The notes under the pieces were generated by a model that was not told the origin of the DNA, searched no databases, and saw nothing but the letters and a program-made list of their open reading frames with translations. From the NCBI GenBank assembly GCA_902559395.1, contig CACEHR010000002.1, positions 1 through 64,000 on the forward strand: a stretch of 64,000 nt of DNA, given 5' to 3'. This DNA is from an uncultured Pelagibacteraceae bacterium. GTDB lineage: Bacteria; Pseudomonadota; Alphaproteobacteria; Pelagibacterales; Pelagibacteraceae. The position numbers were made by a program, and so were the translations under genes. Numbering within the stretch: position 1 is the first letter of the stretch; every line of letters begins with the position of its first letter. Shown piece after piece: positions 37,924 to 47,051 of the stretch.

Positions 37924-38808
37924 CTATTTTATCTGACCTCTATGCTTTTGGATCCTTCTTCCATATTCTTGGGTTACCCTATCAAAGACAATTGCGAGAG
38001 CAACTATTGCTAATCCATTCATCATACCAAGAGCCAAATATTGGTTAGAAACAGCTCTTAATATTGGCACACCAAGACCTTTTACACCTATCATAGAAGC
38101 AATAACTACCATAGCTAAAGCCATCATTATGGTTTGGTTTACACCAGCAAAAACAGTGGGTAAAGCTAGCGGAATTTGAACAGATTTTAATTTTTGAGTT
38201 GTAGTTGCTCCAAAAGCTTCACTAGCTTCTAAAGTCTCTTTATCTACTTCTCTAATACCTAAGTTAGTTAATCTAATAATTGGAGGAACTGCATATACAC
38301 AAACAGCGATTAATCCTGGAACCTTTCCTATACCTAACAACATTAAAATTGGTATCAAATAAACAAAACTTGGTATTGTTTGCATCATATCCAAAACAGG
38401 AAGTATTGTTTTTTCTGCTCTAGAGGATCTAGCCATTACAATTCCTATTGGAATACCAACAACAATACAAATGATTGTACATACAGTAATAATTGCAACT
38501 GTTGCCATACAATCTTCCCACATTCCAAAATAACCAATTAATAAAAAAGCAATTGCACTTCCTGTAACTAATTTCCAACTTTTTGAACCCAGCCATGCTA
38601 ATCCACAAATTACTGCAATAATTATTATCCATGGTGTGGATAATAATAATTTTTCTAATGATACTAAAAAAAATAATAGTGGATCAAAAAATGCCTCTAT
38701 ATTGTCTCCATATTCTTTTGAAAAATTTCTAAAAGCTAAGTCGATACCTTTTCTTAGCTCCATTTGGGATCTTCTTCCCATTTCTGGAAATTCAGTAAAA
38801 AATTCCAT
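37924..38808 (-). CDS. Osmolyte-type ABC transporter permease (ProW/OpuAB)
   Basis: The 294-residue protein has about six to seven membrane helices and the EAA loop EASEAFGATTTQKLKSVQIPLA, typical of glycine betaine permeases. It follows the binding-protein gene after a 52-base gap that holds a strong hairpin. No ATPase gene of this operon is present in the window. Confidence 0.9.
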   Translation of the reverse strand: MEFFTEFPEMGRRSQMELRKGIDLAFRNFSKEYGDNIEAFFDPLLFFLVSLEKLLLSTPWIIIIAVICGLAWLGSKSWKLVTGSAIAFLLIGYFGMWEDCMATVAIITVCTIICIVVGIPIGIVMARSSRAEKTILPVLDMMQTIPSFVYLIPILMLLGIGKVPGLIAVCVYAVPPIIRLTNLGIREVDKETLEASEAFGATTTQKLKSVQIPLALPTVFAGVNQTIMMALAMVVIASMIGVKGLGVPILRAVSNQYLALGMMNGLAIVALAIVFDRVTQEYGRRIQKHRGQIK

Positions 38809-38820
38809 AAATATTAAACT

Positions 38821-38849
38821 TTACGAGCCTATATTAAATAGGCTCGTAA
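38821..38849 (-). terminator. Hairpin between binding-protein and permease genes
   Basis: TTACGAGCCTAT (38821-38832) and ATAGGCTCGTAA (38838-38849) form a perfect 12-base stem with a five-base loop. A short AT-rich stretch follows on the minus strand. It probably ends part of the transcripts or protects the 3' end of the binding-protein message. Confidence 0.75.
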
Positions 38850-38860
38850 TTAAAAGTTAA

Positions 38861-39871
38861 TTATAAACTTTTTTTGATTTTTTTTGCAGCATCTGAAGAT
38901 ACCCACTTAGTCCAAATATCTTCATGCTTTATTAAAAACTCAACAGCAGCATCAGAACCTTTTGCTTGGTTGTCAGCCATGTAAACTAACATTCCATTCA
39001 TCACTGTGCCTGGGAAAGTTCTGCTTTCAACATATTTAAGTACATCTTTTCCACCAGTTTTAGCAAAGTTAGCACTCACAATTGAGTTTACTTCAGATTT
39101 TGTCCAAGCTGTTGGCTTTGGATTTGCACAATCTTGTTCTGCAAGGGTAATACAATTGTCCCAATTATCTCTACCTGCAAAAGGAACACCAAAATCAACT
39201 GGCTGTAAATTATATTTTCCAACCATTGATGTAGGGTTCCAATAATATCCGAACCACGGCTCACCAGAATCTGACGCTTTAGCAATTGAACCATCTAAAC
39301 CTGCAGCTGAACCTGGATCAATTAGTTTCCAACCTTTTTTTTCCATTTCAAATGCTCTGTACAAATTTGCATTAGCTAATTGACATCCCCAACCCGCTGG
39401 ACATCCCATGAAAGCACCTTTTGATGGGTCTTCTTTATCAGGAAATAAATCTGGACGTTCTAAAATTTGAACAGCTGTCATTCCTTTAAGTTCTGGATGT
39501 TTTTCTAAAGCTGCTGGATTTAACCACCAACCTTCTCCTAGACCCGTAATTGGAGCTTTATTAGCAATAATTAATCTTTTTTCGCTTACCGCTTTTTTTA
39601 AAGGAGTGTAAACTGCATTCGCCCATTGTTCAGGGTTCATGTCAGGTGTTCCTTTATCATTCATAGATGTAAATGTTGGCATAGTAGCACCAGGCACTAA
39701 TTCTACGTCACATCCATATCCTTCTTCGAGAATGATTTTATCAACGTTTGCCATTAACTCGGCAGATGCCCAGTTTTGTTCGGCTATAACTAATTTTCCG
39801 CAAGCATTTGCAAAAGAAGTCATGCCGAATGCTAAAAGCGCAGAAAATAGAATTGTTTTTAATTTTTTCAT
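38861..39871 (-). CDS. Glycine betaine/choline-type substrate-binding protein (OpuAC)
   Basis: The 336-residue protein has a signal peptide ending near FANACG and an OpuAC fold. EQNWASAELMANVDKIIL, GEGWWLNPAAL, CPAGWGCQ and PWFGYYWNPTS give tryptophans and tyrosines suited to a cation-pi cage. The ATG at 39871 is chosen because GGAGAT precedes it; a longer frame starts 33 bases upstream without a ribosome binding site. Substrates in this family are quaternary or sulfonium osmolytes. The downstream DmdA-like enzyme suggests that the cargo is a methyl donor. Confidence 0.87.
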   Translation of the reverse strand: MKKLKTILFSALLAFGMTSFANACGKLVIAEQNWASAELMANVDKIILEEGYGCDVELVPGATMPTFTSMNDKGTPDMNPEQWANAVYTPLKKAVSEKRLIIANKAPITGLGEGWWLNPAALEKHPELKGMTAVQILERPDLFPDKEDPSKGAFMGCPAGWGCQLANANLYRAFEMEKKGWKLIDPGSAAGLDGSIAKASDSGEPWFGYYWNPTSMVGKYNLQPVDFGVPFAGRDNWDNCITLAEQDCANPKPTAWTKSEVNSIVSANFAKTGGKDVLKYVESRTFPGTVMNGMLVYMADNQAKGSDAAVEFLIKHEDIWTKWVSSDAAKKIKKSL

Positions 39872-40111
39872 TATATCTCCGTTAGTTAATTTTCGATCCA
39901 ACACTACAACATATCAATGAAAAGATTGCAAATATCTTTCAACCTTTAGTTGAAGTCAAATTGTCTTTAAATATCATTTTTTAAGAGATAAAGTTTGATA
40001 ATGAAATTTTCTGCAAATTTTTTTTTCAAAGAATTTGTTTATATTTTAAATTGTAAAACTGTATTTCAGCAAATCATAATAAGAGAATCGTAAAAATTTA
40101 GCTTTAATTAA

Positions 40112-40147
40112 TTCCAACTTAAACAAGGAGGTTTAATAAAAGTTGAA
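40112..40147 (+). promoter_or_regulatory. Stem enclosing the ribosome binding site of the Rieske gene
   Basis: TTCCAACTT (40112-40120) pairs with AAGTTGAA (40140-40147) with one bulged base. The loop holds the perfect ribosome binding site AGGAGG (40126-40131). The right arm ends directly before the ATG at 40148. The 16-base distance between AGGAGG and ATG is unusually long. A structure that presents or hides this site could control translation of the operon. Confidence 0.5.
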
Positions 40148-41326
40148 ATGAAAAAGTTATCTCAAATAGTTGATTTAAAAAAAATAAAAGTTGTAAATAA
40201 AAATATTGATAAAGCTCATGGCTTACCAAATGAGTGTTACACCAATCCAGATTATTTATCTATTGAGAAAAAAAAAATTTTTGAAAATAAATGGGTCGTA
40301 ATTGGCGTTGGTAGTTCCTTACCAAATATTGGAGACGCGAAACCATTTGATCTACTAGGAATTCCATTAATTATTTTGCGAGATAAAAATAATAAAATTA
40401 GAGTTTTTCATAATGTTTGTAGTCATCGAGGTTTTAAGATTCTTCAAGAAAAATGTAAAATAAAGAATGTAATAAGATGCCCTTATCATTCTTGGTCATA
40501 TGACATGAGCGGCAAGTTAATAGCCACACCTCATATTGGTGGAATGAACAAACATAATTGTAATAAATTTAGCAAATCACAAAGCGGTCTTAAGGAAGTT
40601 AGATCTCATGTTTGGTTAGATTTAATTTTTGTAAATTTAAACAAAAATGAAATCAATTTCGAAAAATACATTAAACCTTTAAGTGACAGATGGAAAAAAT
40701 TCTGGCCGATAAAAGATAGAGATTTAATTGTTTATTCAAAAGATTATGGTTATTTTAATTTAAATGCTAAATGTAATTGGAAATTTGCAATAGAAAATTA
40801 TTGTGAAAGTTATCATCTACCCTGGGTTCATCCTGGATTAAACTCTTACTCAAAAATTGATGATCATTATCATATTCAAGGATTACCTAATCGTTTTGCT
40901 GGTCAAGGCACTATGGTTTATAATCCAAGGTTTAAAAGTAACTTAAAATTTCCAACATTTCCAAACTGGCCAAAAGATCAAGAGCGTATTGCAGAATATG
41001 TTGCTCTTTTCCCAAATGTAATGCTTGGGATTCATAAAGACCATTTTTACGCCTACTGGTTAGAACCAGTAAATAATGAATATACAAAAGAACATATGGA
41101 AATTTTTTATGTTGGTAACGAAGCAGCAAATTCGAAAAAATTTAAATCACTCAGAAAACAAAACTTTGAACTTTGGAAAGGAGTTCAAAGTGAAGATTTA
41201 AATATAATTGAGGGAATGCAAGACGGGAGAAAATCACCATCTTATAACGGGGGAAACTTTTCACCTGTGATGGATAATCCCACCCATCATTTCCACAAAT
41301 GGGTTGCAAACAATATAATGAAATGA
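40148..41326 (+). CDS. Rieske non-heme iron oxygenase (quaternary amine monooxygenase type)
   Basis: The 392-residue protein has the Rieske 2Fe-2S ligands Cys91, His93, Cys111 and His114 (CSHRG and CPYHSW) and the catalytic iron site ENYCESYHLPWVH with His223 and His228. It matches the alpha subunits that demethylate or hydroxylate betaines and choline (GbcA/Stc2/CMO group). It is first in a long operon with a betaine-homocysteine methyltransferase-like and a dimethylglycine dehydrogenase-like enzyme, so a betaine-type substrate is likely. No reductase gene lies next to it. Confidence 0.88.
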   Translation: MKKLSQIVDLKKIKVVNKNIDKAHGLPNECYTNPDYLSIEKKKIFENKWVVIGVGSSLPNIGDAKPFDLLGIPLIILRDKNNKIRVFHNVCSHRGFKILQEKCKIKNVIRCPYHSWSYDMSGKLIATPHIGGMNKHNCNKFSKSQSGLKEVRSHVWLDLIFVNLNKNEINFEKYIKPLSDRWKKFWPIKDRDLIVYSKDYGYFNLNAKCNWKFAIENYCESYHLPWVHPGLNSYSKIDDHYHIQGLPNRFAGQGTMVYNPRFKSNLKFPTFPNWPKDQERIAEYVALFPNVMLGIHKDHFYAYWLEPVNNEYTKEHMEIFYVGNEAANSKKFKSLRKQNFELWKGVQSEDLNIIEGMQDGRKSPSYNGGNFSPVMDNPTHHFHKWVANNIMK

Positions 41327-41337
41327 AAGGATAAATT

Positions 41338-42378
41338 ATGAAAAAAGATCTTATTACTAGATTAAATGAAGGGCCTATTATGTGCGCAGAAGGATACCTT
41401 TTTGCAATGGAAAGAAGAGGTTATCTTTCAGCAGGTCCATTTGTTCCAGAAGTAGTTTTAGAACATCCCGAGGTAGTAACTCAGTTACACAGAGAATTTA
41501 TTAGAGCTGGATCAGATGTTGTTCAAGCATTTACTTATTATGGACATAGAGAAAAACTGAGAATTATTGGCAAAGAAGATATGTTAGAGCCACTCCAAAA
41601 AAATGCTCTTAAGATAGCGAAAGATGCTGCGAATGAATTTAAAGATTTAGATTTAATGGTTTGTGGAGATGTAGCTAATACAAACGTATTTGATCCTGGT
41701 GATCCTAATACTCATAAACAATGTCAACAAATGTATGAAGAACAGATAGCTTGGGCAAAAGAAGCTGGCGTTGATTTTGTAATTGCAGAAACCATAAATT
41801 GGACAGAAGAAATGAAGATCGCATTAAAAGCTATCAAGGATGCAGGTCTTATTGCAGTTTGTAATTTTGCTATTCCTAGAGGAGACAAAACTAGAGAAGG
41901 TCATACCGCTGAAGATGCTTGCAAAATGATGGAAGATTTAGGTGCAGATGTAGTTGGTTTAAATTGTTATCGAGGACCTGAAATGACAATGAAACTATTA
42001 AAAAAAGTTAGAGAAAAAGTTTCATGTCATGTTGCTGGACTTCCAGTACCATACAGAACAACAGAGGAAGAACCTGGTTTTCTAAATATAACTGATCATG
42101 GTTGCAATTGTATTCCAGGAGGAAATGCATTCCCAGTAGCTTTAGATAATTTGTTTTGTAACAGATTTGAAATGGCAGAGTTTGCAAAAGATTGTGTTCA
42201 GAATAAAATAAATTTTATTGGTATATGTTGTGGAGCAGAGGCACATCACGTAAGAGAAATGTCAGTTGCAATTGGAAAAAAACCAATTTCAATGAAATAT
42301 ATGCCTGATATGAGCAAACATTTCCATCATGGTACAGATAAATCTCTAAAAAAAGTGAATAAGGAAATTAAATACTAA
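41338..42378 (+). CDS. bhmT: Betaine-homocysteine S-methyltransferase-like protein
   Basis: The 346-residue protein is a homocysteine methyltransferase barrel. Its zinc cysteines are Cys210 (GLNCYRG) and Cys297-Cys298 (GICCGAEAHH), matching BHMT. It uses glycine betaine (or a related donor) to remethylate homocysteine, giving methionine and dimethylglycine, which the next gene product could oxidise. It sits 11 bases after the Rieske gene and overlaps the next start by one base. The BHMT reading rests on context; S-methylmethionine is another possible donor. Confidence 0.82.
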   Translation: MKKDLITRLNEGPIMCAEGYLFAMERRGYLSAGPFVPEVVLEHPEVVTQLHREFIRAGSDVVQAFTYYGHREKLRIIGKEDMLEPLQKNALKIAKDAANEFKDLDLMVCGDVANTNVFDPGDPNTHKQCQQMYEEQIAWAKEAGVDFVIAETINWTEEMKIALKAIKDAGLIAVCNFAIPRGDKTREGHTAEDACKMMEDLGADVVGLNCYRGPEMTMKLLKKVREKVSCHVAGLPVPYRTTEEEPGFLNITDHGCNCIPGGNAFPVALDNLFCNRFEMAEFAKDCVQNKINFIGICCGAEAHHVREMSVAIGKKPISMKYMPDMSKHFHHGTDKSLKKVNKEIKY

Positions 42379-44783
42379 TGGAAAAGCATGCGAAGGTAGT
42401 AATCATAGGAGGTGGTGTAGTAGGGTGCTCTATTCTTTATCATTTATCTAAATTTGGATTAAAGGATTGTATCTTGCTTGAAAGAAATGAGCTTACTTCT
42501 GGTTCATCTTGGCATGCAGCAGGAAATGTTCACGTGATTTCTTCTGATCCAAATATTTCAAGGATGATGGCTTATACAATAGGTTTGTATAAAGAGATTG
42601 AAAAAGAGTCTGGTCATTCTGTTGGATTTAAACCAAGTGGAGGATTTTATTTAGCATCCAATGAAGTGTGGGCCGATTATTTAAAAAGAGAAAGATCAAA
42701 AGCAAGATATATGGGGCTTGATCAAGAGTTTATTTCTTTAGAGGAAGTAAAAAAAAAACATCCTTTAATTGACCCATCTAGATATTTGTTAGCCTTGTGG
42801 GATCCTATTGATGGTGAAGTTGATCCATCAGGAGTTACTTACGCTTTTGCAAAAGCTGCAAAAGTTCATGGCGGAAAATATTATACTCACACTGTTGTTA
42901 AAGATACGAAACAAAAAGAGGACGGAACTTGGGATGTCTTTACTGAAAAAGGAAACATTAATGCTGAAATAGTAATTAACGCTGGTGGTTTGTGGGCAAG
43001 AGAAGTTGGACAATTAGCTGGACTTAATCTTCCTGTTCAACCAATGGAGCATCATTATTTAATCACTGAACCTATTCCAGAAATTGAAGCGATGGGTGAT
43101 CAAAGACTGCCTATTGGAACAGATTTTGAGGGAAATATTTACTTTAGACAAGAAGGAAAAGGAATGTTGCTTGGCACTTATGAACCAAAATCAACACCTT
43201 GGAAAGTAGAAGGTACACCAATGAATTTTGGTCATGAGTTACTTCAGCCAAAATTAGATAATATCGAAGATAGATTAGCAATTGGGTTTGAGAGAATGCC
43301 AGCATTAGAGCGGGCAGGAATAAAAAATATAGTTAATGGACCTTTTACTTTTGGTCCAGACGGAAGCCCTCTTATTGGTCCAGTACCAGGAATGAAAAAT
43401 TACTGGGTTGCCGTTGGTGTTATGGCTGGATTTTGCCAAGGTGGTGGTGTTGGAAAATGTATAGCAGAATGGATTATTGACGGAGAACCATCAATAGATG
43501 TTTGGGCAATGGATGTTGCAAGATTTGGAGATTATGCATCACCTCAATATGGAACAATAAAATCATCAGAAAATTATGAACGAAGATTTATTATGACTTT
43601 TCCAAACGAAACTTTACCAAAGGGAAGAAAACAAAAAACTACAGCACTTTATGATCGTTTTGTAAATCAAGGTGCTGTAATGGGAGATAGCTTTGGATTA
43701 GAAAATGTTTTGTGGTTTGCAAATAATACAGAAGATGCTCATGAAGAGCCTACTATTAAAAGATCAAGATCACACGACTATGTTTCAAAAGAAGTTATTA
43801 ATGTAAGAGAAAATGTTGGTTTAATCGAAGTTGCTAACTTTTCAAAACATGAATTCAAAGGTCCTGATGCTAGAAAATTTTTAGATCACATAATGGCTGG
43901 AAGACTTCCAAAACCAGGAAGAATATCTTTATCACCAATGTTGTCATATAGAGGAAAGTTATGTGGTGATTTAACTGTGACTTGTTTAGATGAAAATGAA
44001 TTCATGGTATTTGGTTCTGGAGCTGCTCAAGAAATGCATAGACGTTGGTTTGAGAGTCATTTAGATAAATTTAATTTAAATTATAAAAATAGATCTGATG
44101 AGTATCATGGACTGTCTATTGCAGGACCTAACTCACGGAAAGTTTTAGAAAAAATTGTAAGAGACGATGTTTCAAATGAGAAATTTAAATTCAGAGATTC
44201 TAGGAGAATGTTTGTTGGTGGAGTTCCAGCAATAATTAATAGAATTTCATTTACCGGTGAACTTGGTTATGAAATTTATGTAGCACCTCATTATCAATTA
44301 AAGCTTTATGAAGAATTAATGGAAGCTGGAAAAGAATTTAATATTAAACCTTTTGGTGGAAGAGCCTTAATGTCAATGAGGTTGGAGAAAAATTGGGGGG
44401 CTTGGAATTTAGATTATAGACCAGATTTTTCTGCAAAAGAGACAGGATTAGATGCTTTTATTAATTGGGATAAAGAGTTTATTGGTAAAGAAAGTGCACA
44501 AAAGGAAAATTCTTCAAATAAACTCATACCATTAATTGTTGAAACAAATGATATTGATGTAACAAATAATGAAGCTGTTATGAATGGAGACCAAAGTATT
44601 GGTTATGTAACTTCAGGTGGTTTTGCTCATTTTGTAAATAAAAGTGTAGCGTTCACTTTTGTTGATCAAAAAAACATTAATTCTGAAAATAAAATTCAAG
44701 TAGAGATAAATGGAGATTTATTTAATTGTTCAATTATTAAAGAACCGCTTTATGATCCAAGTGGTCAAAAAATGAGAAGCTAA
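42378..44783 (+). CDS. Dimethylglycine dehydrogenase-like FAD + GcvT enzyme
   Basis: The 801-residue protein has an N-terminal FAD domain (GGGVVGCSILYHLS at 11-24) with His46 in SGSSWHAAGN, the residue that carries covalent FAD in dimethylglycine dehydrogenase. The C-terminal half is a GcvT domain with RISFTGELGYEIY, which captures formaldehyde as methylene-THF. It follows bhmT with a one-base overlap, which fits oxidation of dimethylglycine. A second paralog lies at 52383. Sarcosine or another N-methyl amino acid is the alternative. Confidence 0.87.
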   Translation: MEKHAKVVIIGGGVVGCSILYHLSKFGLKDCILLERNELTSGSSWHAAGNVHVISSDPNISRMMAYTIGLYKEIEKESGHSVGFKPSGGFYLASNEVWADYLKRERSKARYMGLDQEFISLEEVKKKHPLIDPSRYLLALWDPIDGEVDPSGVTYAFAKAAKVHGGKYYTHTVVKDTKQKEDGTWDVFTEKGNINAEIVINAGGLWAREVGQLAGLNLPVQPMEHHYLITEPIPEIEAMGDQRLPIGTDFEGNIYFRQEGKGMLLGTYEPKSTPWKVEGTPMNFGHELLQPKLDNIEDRLAIGFERMPALERAGIKNIVNGPFTFGPDGSPLIGPVPGMKNYWVAVGVMAGFCQGGGVGKCIAEWIIDGEPSIDVWAMDVARFGDYASPQYGTIKSSENYERRFIMTFPNETLPKGRKQKTTALYDRFVNQGAVMGDSFGLENVLWFANNTEDAHEEPTIKRSRSHDYVSKEVINVRENVGLIEVANFSKHEFKGPDARKFLDHIMAGRLPKPGRISLSPMLSYRGKLCGDLTVTCLDENEFMVFGSGAAQEMHRRWFESHLDKFNLNYKNRSDEYHGLSIAGPNSRKVLEKIVRDDVSNEKFKFRDSRRMFVGGVPAIINRISFTGELGYEIYVAPHYQLKLYEELMEAGKEFNIKPFGGRALMSMRLEKNWGAWNLDYRPDFSAKETGLDAFINWDKEFIGKESAQKENSSNKLIPLIVETNDIDVTNNEAVMNGDQSIGYVTSGGFAHFVNKSVAFTFVDQKNINSENKIQVEINGDLFNCSIIKEPLYDPSGQKMRS

Positions 44784-45409
44784 TGGCTCAAAAAGACGTA
44801 GGAAACAAGATTCCAATATATAAACTTAAAACTACTGATGAAGTTATGAAGTACTATGATGAGTGGGGAGACAAAGATAAATACAATAAAGATATGGTTG
44901 ATTGGAACTATACAGGACCTAAAGAAACTGCAGAAACATTTAACAAATATGAGAAAAATAAAGATACTTTAATTTTTGATGCTGGATGTGGAACAGGTTT
45001 AGTTGGATTGGAGCTTAAAAAATATAGTTTTAAAAATTTTCATGGAGCCGATTTATCTCAAACTTTATTAAATACTGTACCAAAAGATCTTTATCAAAAA
45101 TTAGCAAAGGTTGATTTAAATAAACCAATAGAAGTTGAGGACAACTTTTATGGGGGAGTTATGTGTGTTGGAACATTTACTTTTGGGCATGTAAAACCAA
45201 ATGCATTGGACGAATTTATAAGAATAACAAAACCAGGTGGTTTAATTTGCTTCACGATTAATGAAGGAATTCATGAAGAGTATGGTTTTGATAAAAAAAT
45301 TGATATACTGAAAGACAGCAAGAAGTGGGAAGAAGTAGAATTTTTTAAATCTGACTATATTGCAAGCAAAGATGTTAACGCATGGTTAGGATTGTATAAG
45401 GTATTATGA
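44783..45409 (+). CDS. Class I SAM-dependent methyltransferase
   Basis: The 208-residue protein has the SAM-binding motif IFDAGCGTGLVGLEL near residues 64-78, followed by the acidic FHGADLS strand end and the post-motif GGVMCVGTFTFGHV. It resembles METTL27/WBSCR27-like small-molecule methyltransferases. It overlaps the DMGDH-like and DddP-like genes by one and four bases. The substrate is unknown. Confidence 0.83.
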   Translation: MAQKDVGNKIPIYKLKTTDEVMKYYDEWGDKDKYNKDMVDWNYTGPKETAETFNKYEKNKDTLIFDAGCGTGLVGLELKKYSFKNFHGADLSQTLLNTVPKDLYQKLAKVDLNKPIEVEDNFYGGVMCVGTFTFGHVKPNALDEFIRITKPGGLICFTINEGIHEEYGFDKKIDILKDSKKWEEVEFFKSDYIASKDVNAWLGLYKVL

Positions 45410-46641
45410 GGTTTAGTAGAAAAATAGCTCCTGAGATAAAAACAAGACAGAATTTTATTACTAAAAAAAGATTAAGAGAAGACGAGATAAATTTTGATAA
45501 ATTAAGATCATATCGTTTAGATAGGGTCAGAAAAGAATTAGTAAAAAACAATTTAGAGGCCTGTATTCTCTTTGATCCAGTAAATGTTCGTTATGCTTTA
45601 GATACAGTCAACATGAGTGTCTATAATATGCATAATTTAACAAGATATTGTTTTGTTTCGGTCAATGGACCAACAATTCTTTATGAGTATTTTAATTGTG
45701 AAATATTATCGAAGCATTTAAATCTAATTGACGAAATAAGACCTGCAATCACATGGGATTATTTTAGCAATGGAGATCAAGCAAATTTACAATTATCAAA
45801 ATGGATAAATGAAGTTAAAGATTTATCAAAAAATTATTTTAAAACAAAAAAAATTGCAATCGACGTTTTAAATGGTCCTGCGGTTACAGCTTTAAATAAA
45901 GAAGGCATTGAAGTTGTAGATGCAAAATTGATTTTAGAACAAGCAAGGGTAATAAAATCACCTGATGAATTGACTTGCATGAAAGCAGCAATAGAAGTTG
46001 CAGAAAAAGGTGTATCAAAAATGAGATCAGATCTTAAACCAGGAATGACTGAAGATGAATTGTGGTCAATTTTACATAAAACGAATATTGAAAATGGGGG
46101 TGAGTGGATTGAGTGTAGGATTTTGTCTTCTGGTGAAAGAACAAATCCATGGATGCAAGAGAGTAGTAATAAAGTAATGCAACAAGGAGAAATTGTTGCT
46201 TTTGATACAGATATGGTTGGTCCATATGGATATTGTGCTGACATATCAAGGACCTTTGTAGTTGGACATAAATTTAATGATGAGCAAAAAAAACTATATT
46301 CAATGGCTAGAAATCAAATTGATCATAATTTTAGATTAATAAAACCAGGAATGAGTTTTAAAGAATTTATAAAAAAATCTTGGGTTTTACCTGATGAATA
46401 TTATGGAAATAGGTATTCATGTATGGTTCATGGAATTGGTTTATGTGATGAGTGGCCTCAAATAAGATATCCAACTGATGGTGGAGAAAAAGGTGGAACT
46501 TTTGAGAAGAACATGACAATCACACTTGAGAGTTATATTGGTAAAGTTGGTGGTAAAGAAGGAGTAAAACTTGAACAACAGTACCTTGTAGGTGAAAATG
46601 GACTTGAATTAATGTCCGATCATCCGTTAGAAGATATTTAA
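45406..46641 (+). CDS. dddP: DddP-type DMSP lyase candidate (M24 peptidase/creatinase fold)
   Basis: The 411-residue protein has the M24 pita-bread fold and matches DddP along its length. LFDPVNVRYALDTVNM (about 55-70), GGEWIECRILSSG, FDTDMVGPYGYCADISRTF and VHGIGLCDEWP are shared with Roseobacter DddP. Metal ligands Asp267, Asp269, Asp279, His342, Glu375 and Glu390 are present with DddP spacing, and Asp348 matches the catalytic aspartate. DddP cleaves DMSP to dimethyl sulfide and acrylate. An AcuI-type reductase for acryloyl-CoA lies at 59704. A creatinase or peptidase is less likely. Confidence 0.78.
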   Translation: MRFSRKIAPEIKTRQNFITKKRLREDEINFDKLRSYRLDRVRKELVKNNLEACILFDPVNVRYALDTVNMSVYNMHNLTRYCFVSVNGPTILYEYFNCEILSKHLNLIDEIRPAITWDYFSNGDQANLQLSKWINEVKDLSKNYFKTKKIAIDVLNGPAVTALNKEGIEVVDAKLILEQARVIKSPDELTCMKAAIEVAEKGVSKMRSDLKPGMTEDELWSILHKTNIENGGEWIECRILSSGERTNPWMQESSNKVMQQGEIVAFDTDMVGPYGYCADISRTFVVGHKFNDEQKKLYSMARNQIDHNFRLIKPGMSFKEFIKKSWVLPDEYYGNRYSCMVHGIGLCDEWPQIRYPTDGGEKGGTFEKNMTITLESYIGKVGGKEGVKLEQQYLVGENGLELMSDHPLEDI

Positions 46642-47051
46642 TGAAAATTATTTTAGTAATGGGTTTGCCTGGAGCAGGTAAAACAACTCTAGCAGATGAA
46701 ATGGCACCACTCTTAAATGCAAAGAGATTAAATGCTGATGAAGTAAGAAAAGCAGCAGATGATTGGGATTTTTCTGAAGAGGGTAGAGTAAGGCAAGCTA
46801 AAAGAATGGCTGAATTTGCTCTTAAATTAAAAGCTGAGGGTCATTATGTAATTGCTGACTTTGTTGCACCGACACCTAAGGCAAGAAGTTTATTTCCTGC
46901 TGATTTCAGAATTTGGGTAGATACAATTAAAGAAGGAAGATTTGAAGACACAAATCAAATGTTTGTTAATCCTAAGAATTTTGATTTTCACGTAACAACT
47001 CAGGATGCAAAAAATTGGGCACCAAAAATAATAGAGGAGATAAAAAAATGA
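46641..47051 (+). CDS. Small APS-kinase-like P-loop kinase
   Basis: The 136-residue protein has Walker A GLPGAGKTT (8-16) and residues resembling adenylylsulfate kinase, including NADEVRKAADDWDFSEEGRVRQA and FVAPTPKARSLF. It is much shorter than APS kinase (about 200 residues) and lacks its C-terminal lid. It overlaps the DddP-type gene by one base and the following nucleotidyltransferase gene by four (ATGA). The pair may phosphorylate and then nucleotidylate one small molecule. Confidence 0.75.
   Translation: MKIILVMGLPGAGKTTLADEMAPLLNAKRLNADEVRKAADDWDFSEEGRVRQAKRMAEFALKLKAEGHYVIADFVAPTPKARSLFPADFRIWVDTIKEGRFEDTNQMFVNPKNFDFHVTTQDAKNWAPKIIEEIKK

Noticed and set aside
39872-40147. Possible SAM-II or SAM-V riboswitch before the Rieske-bhmT operon
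   Set aside because: Some words resemble the conserved core (an AACTGTATTT-like stretch and a ribosome binding site near the end), but the closing stem and spacing do not fit either class by eye. Only the short stem around the ribosome binding site is reported.
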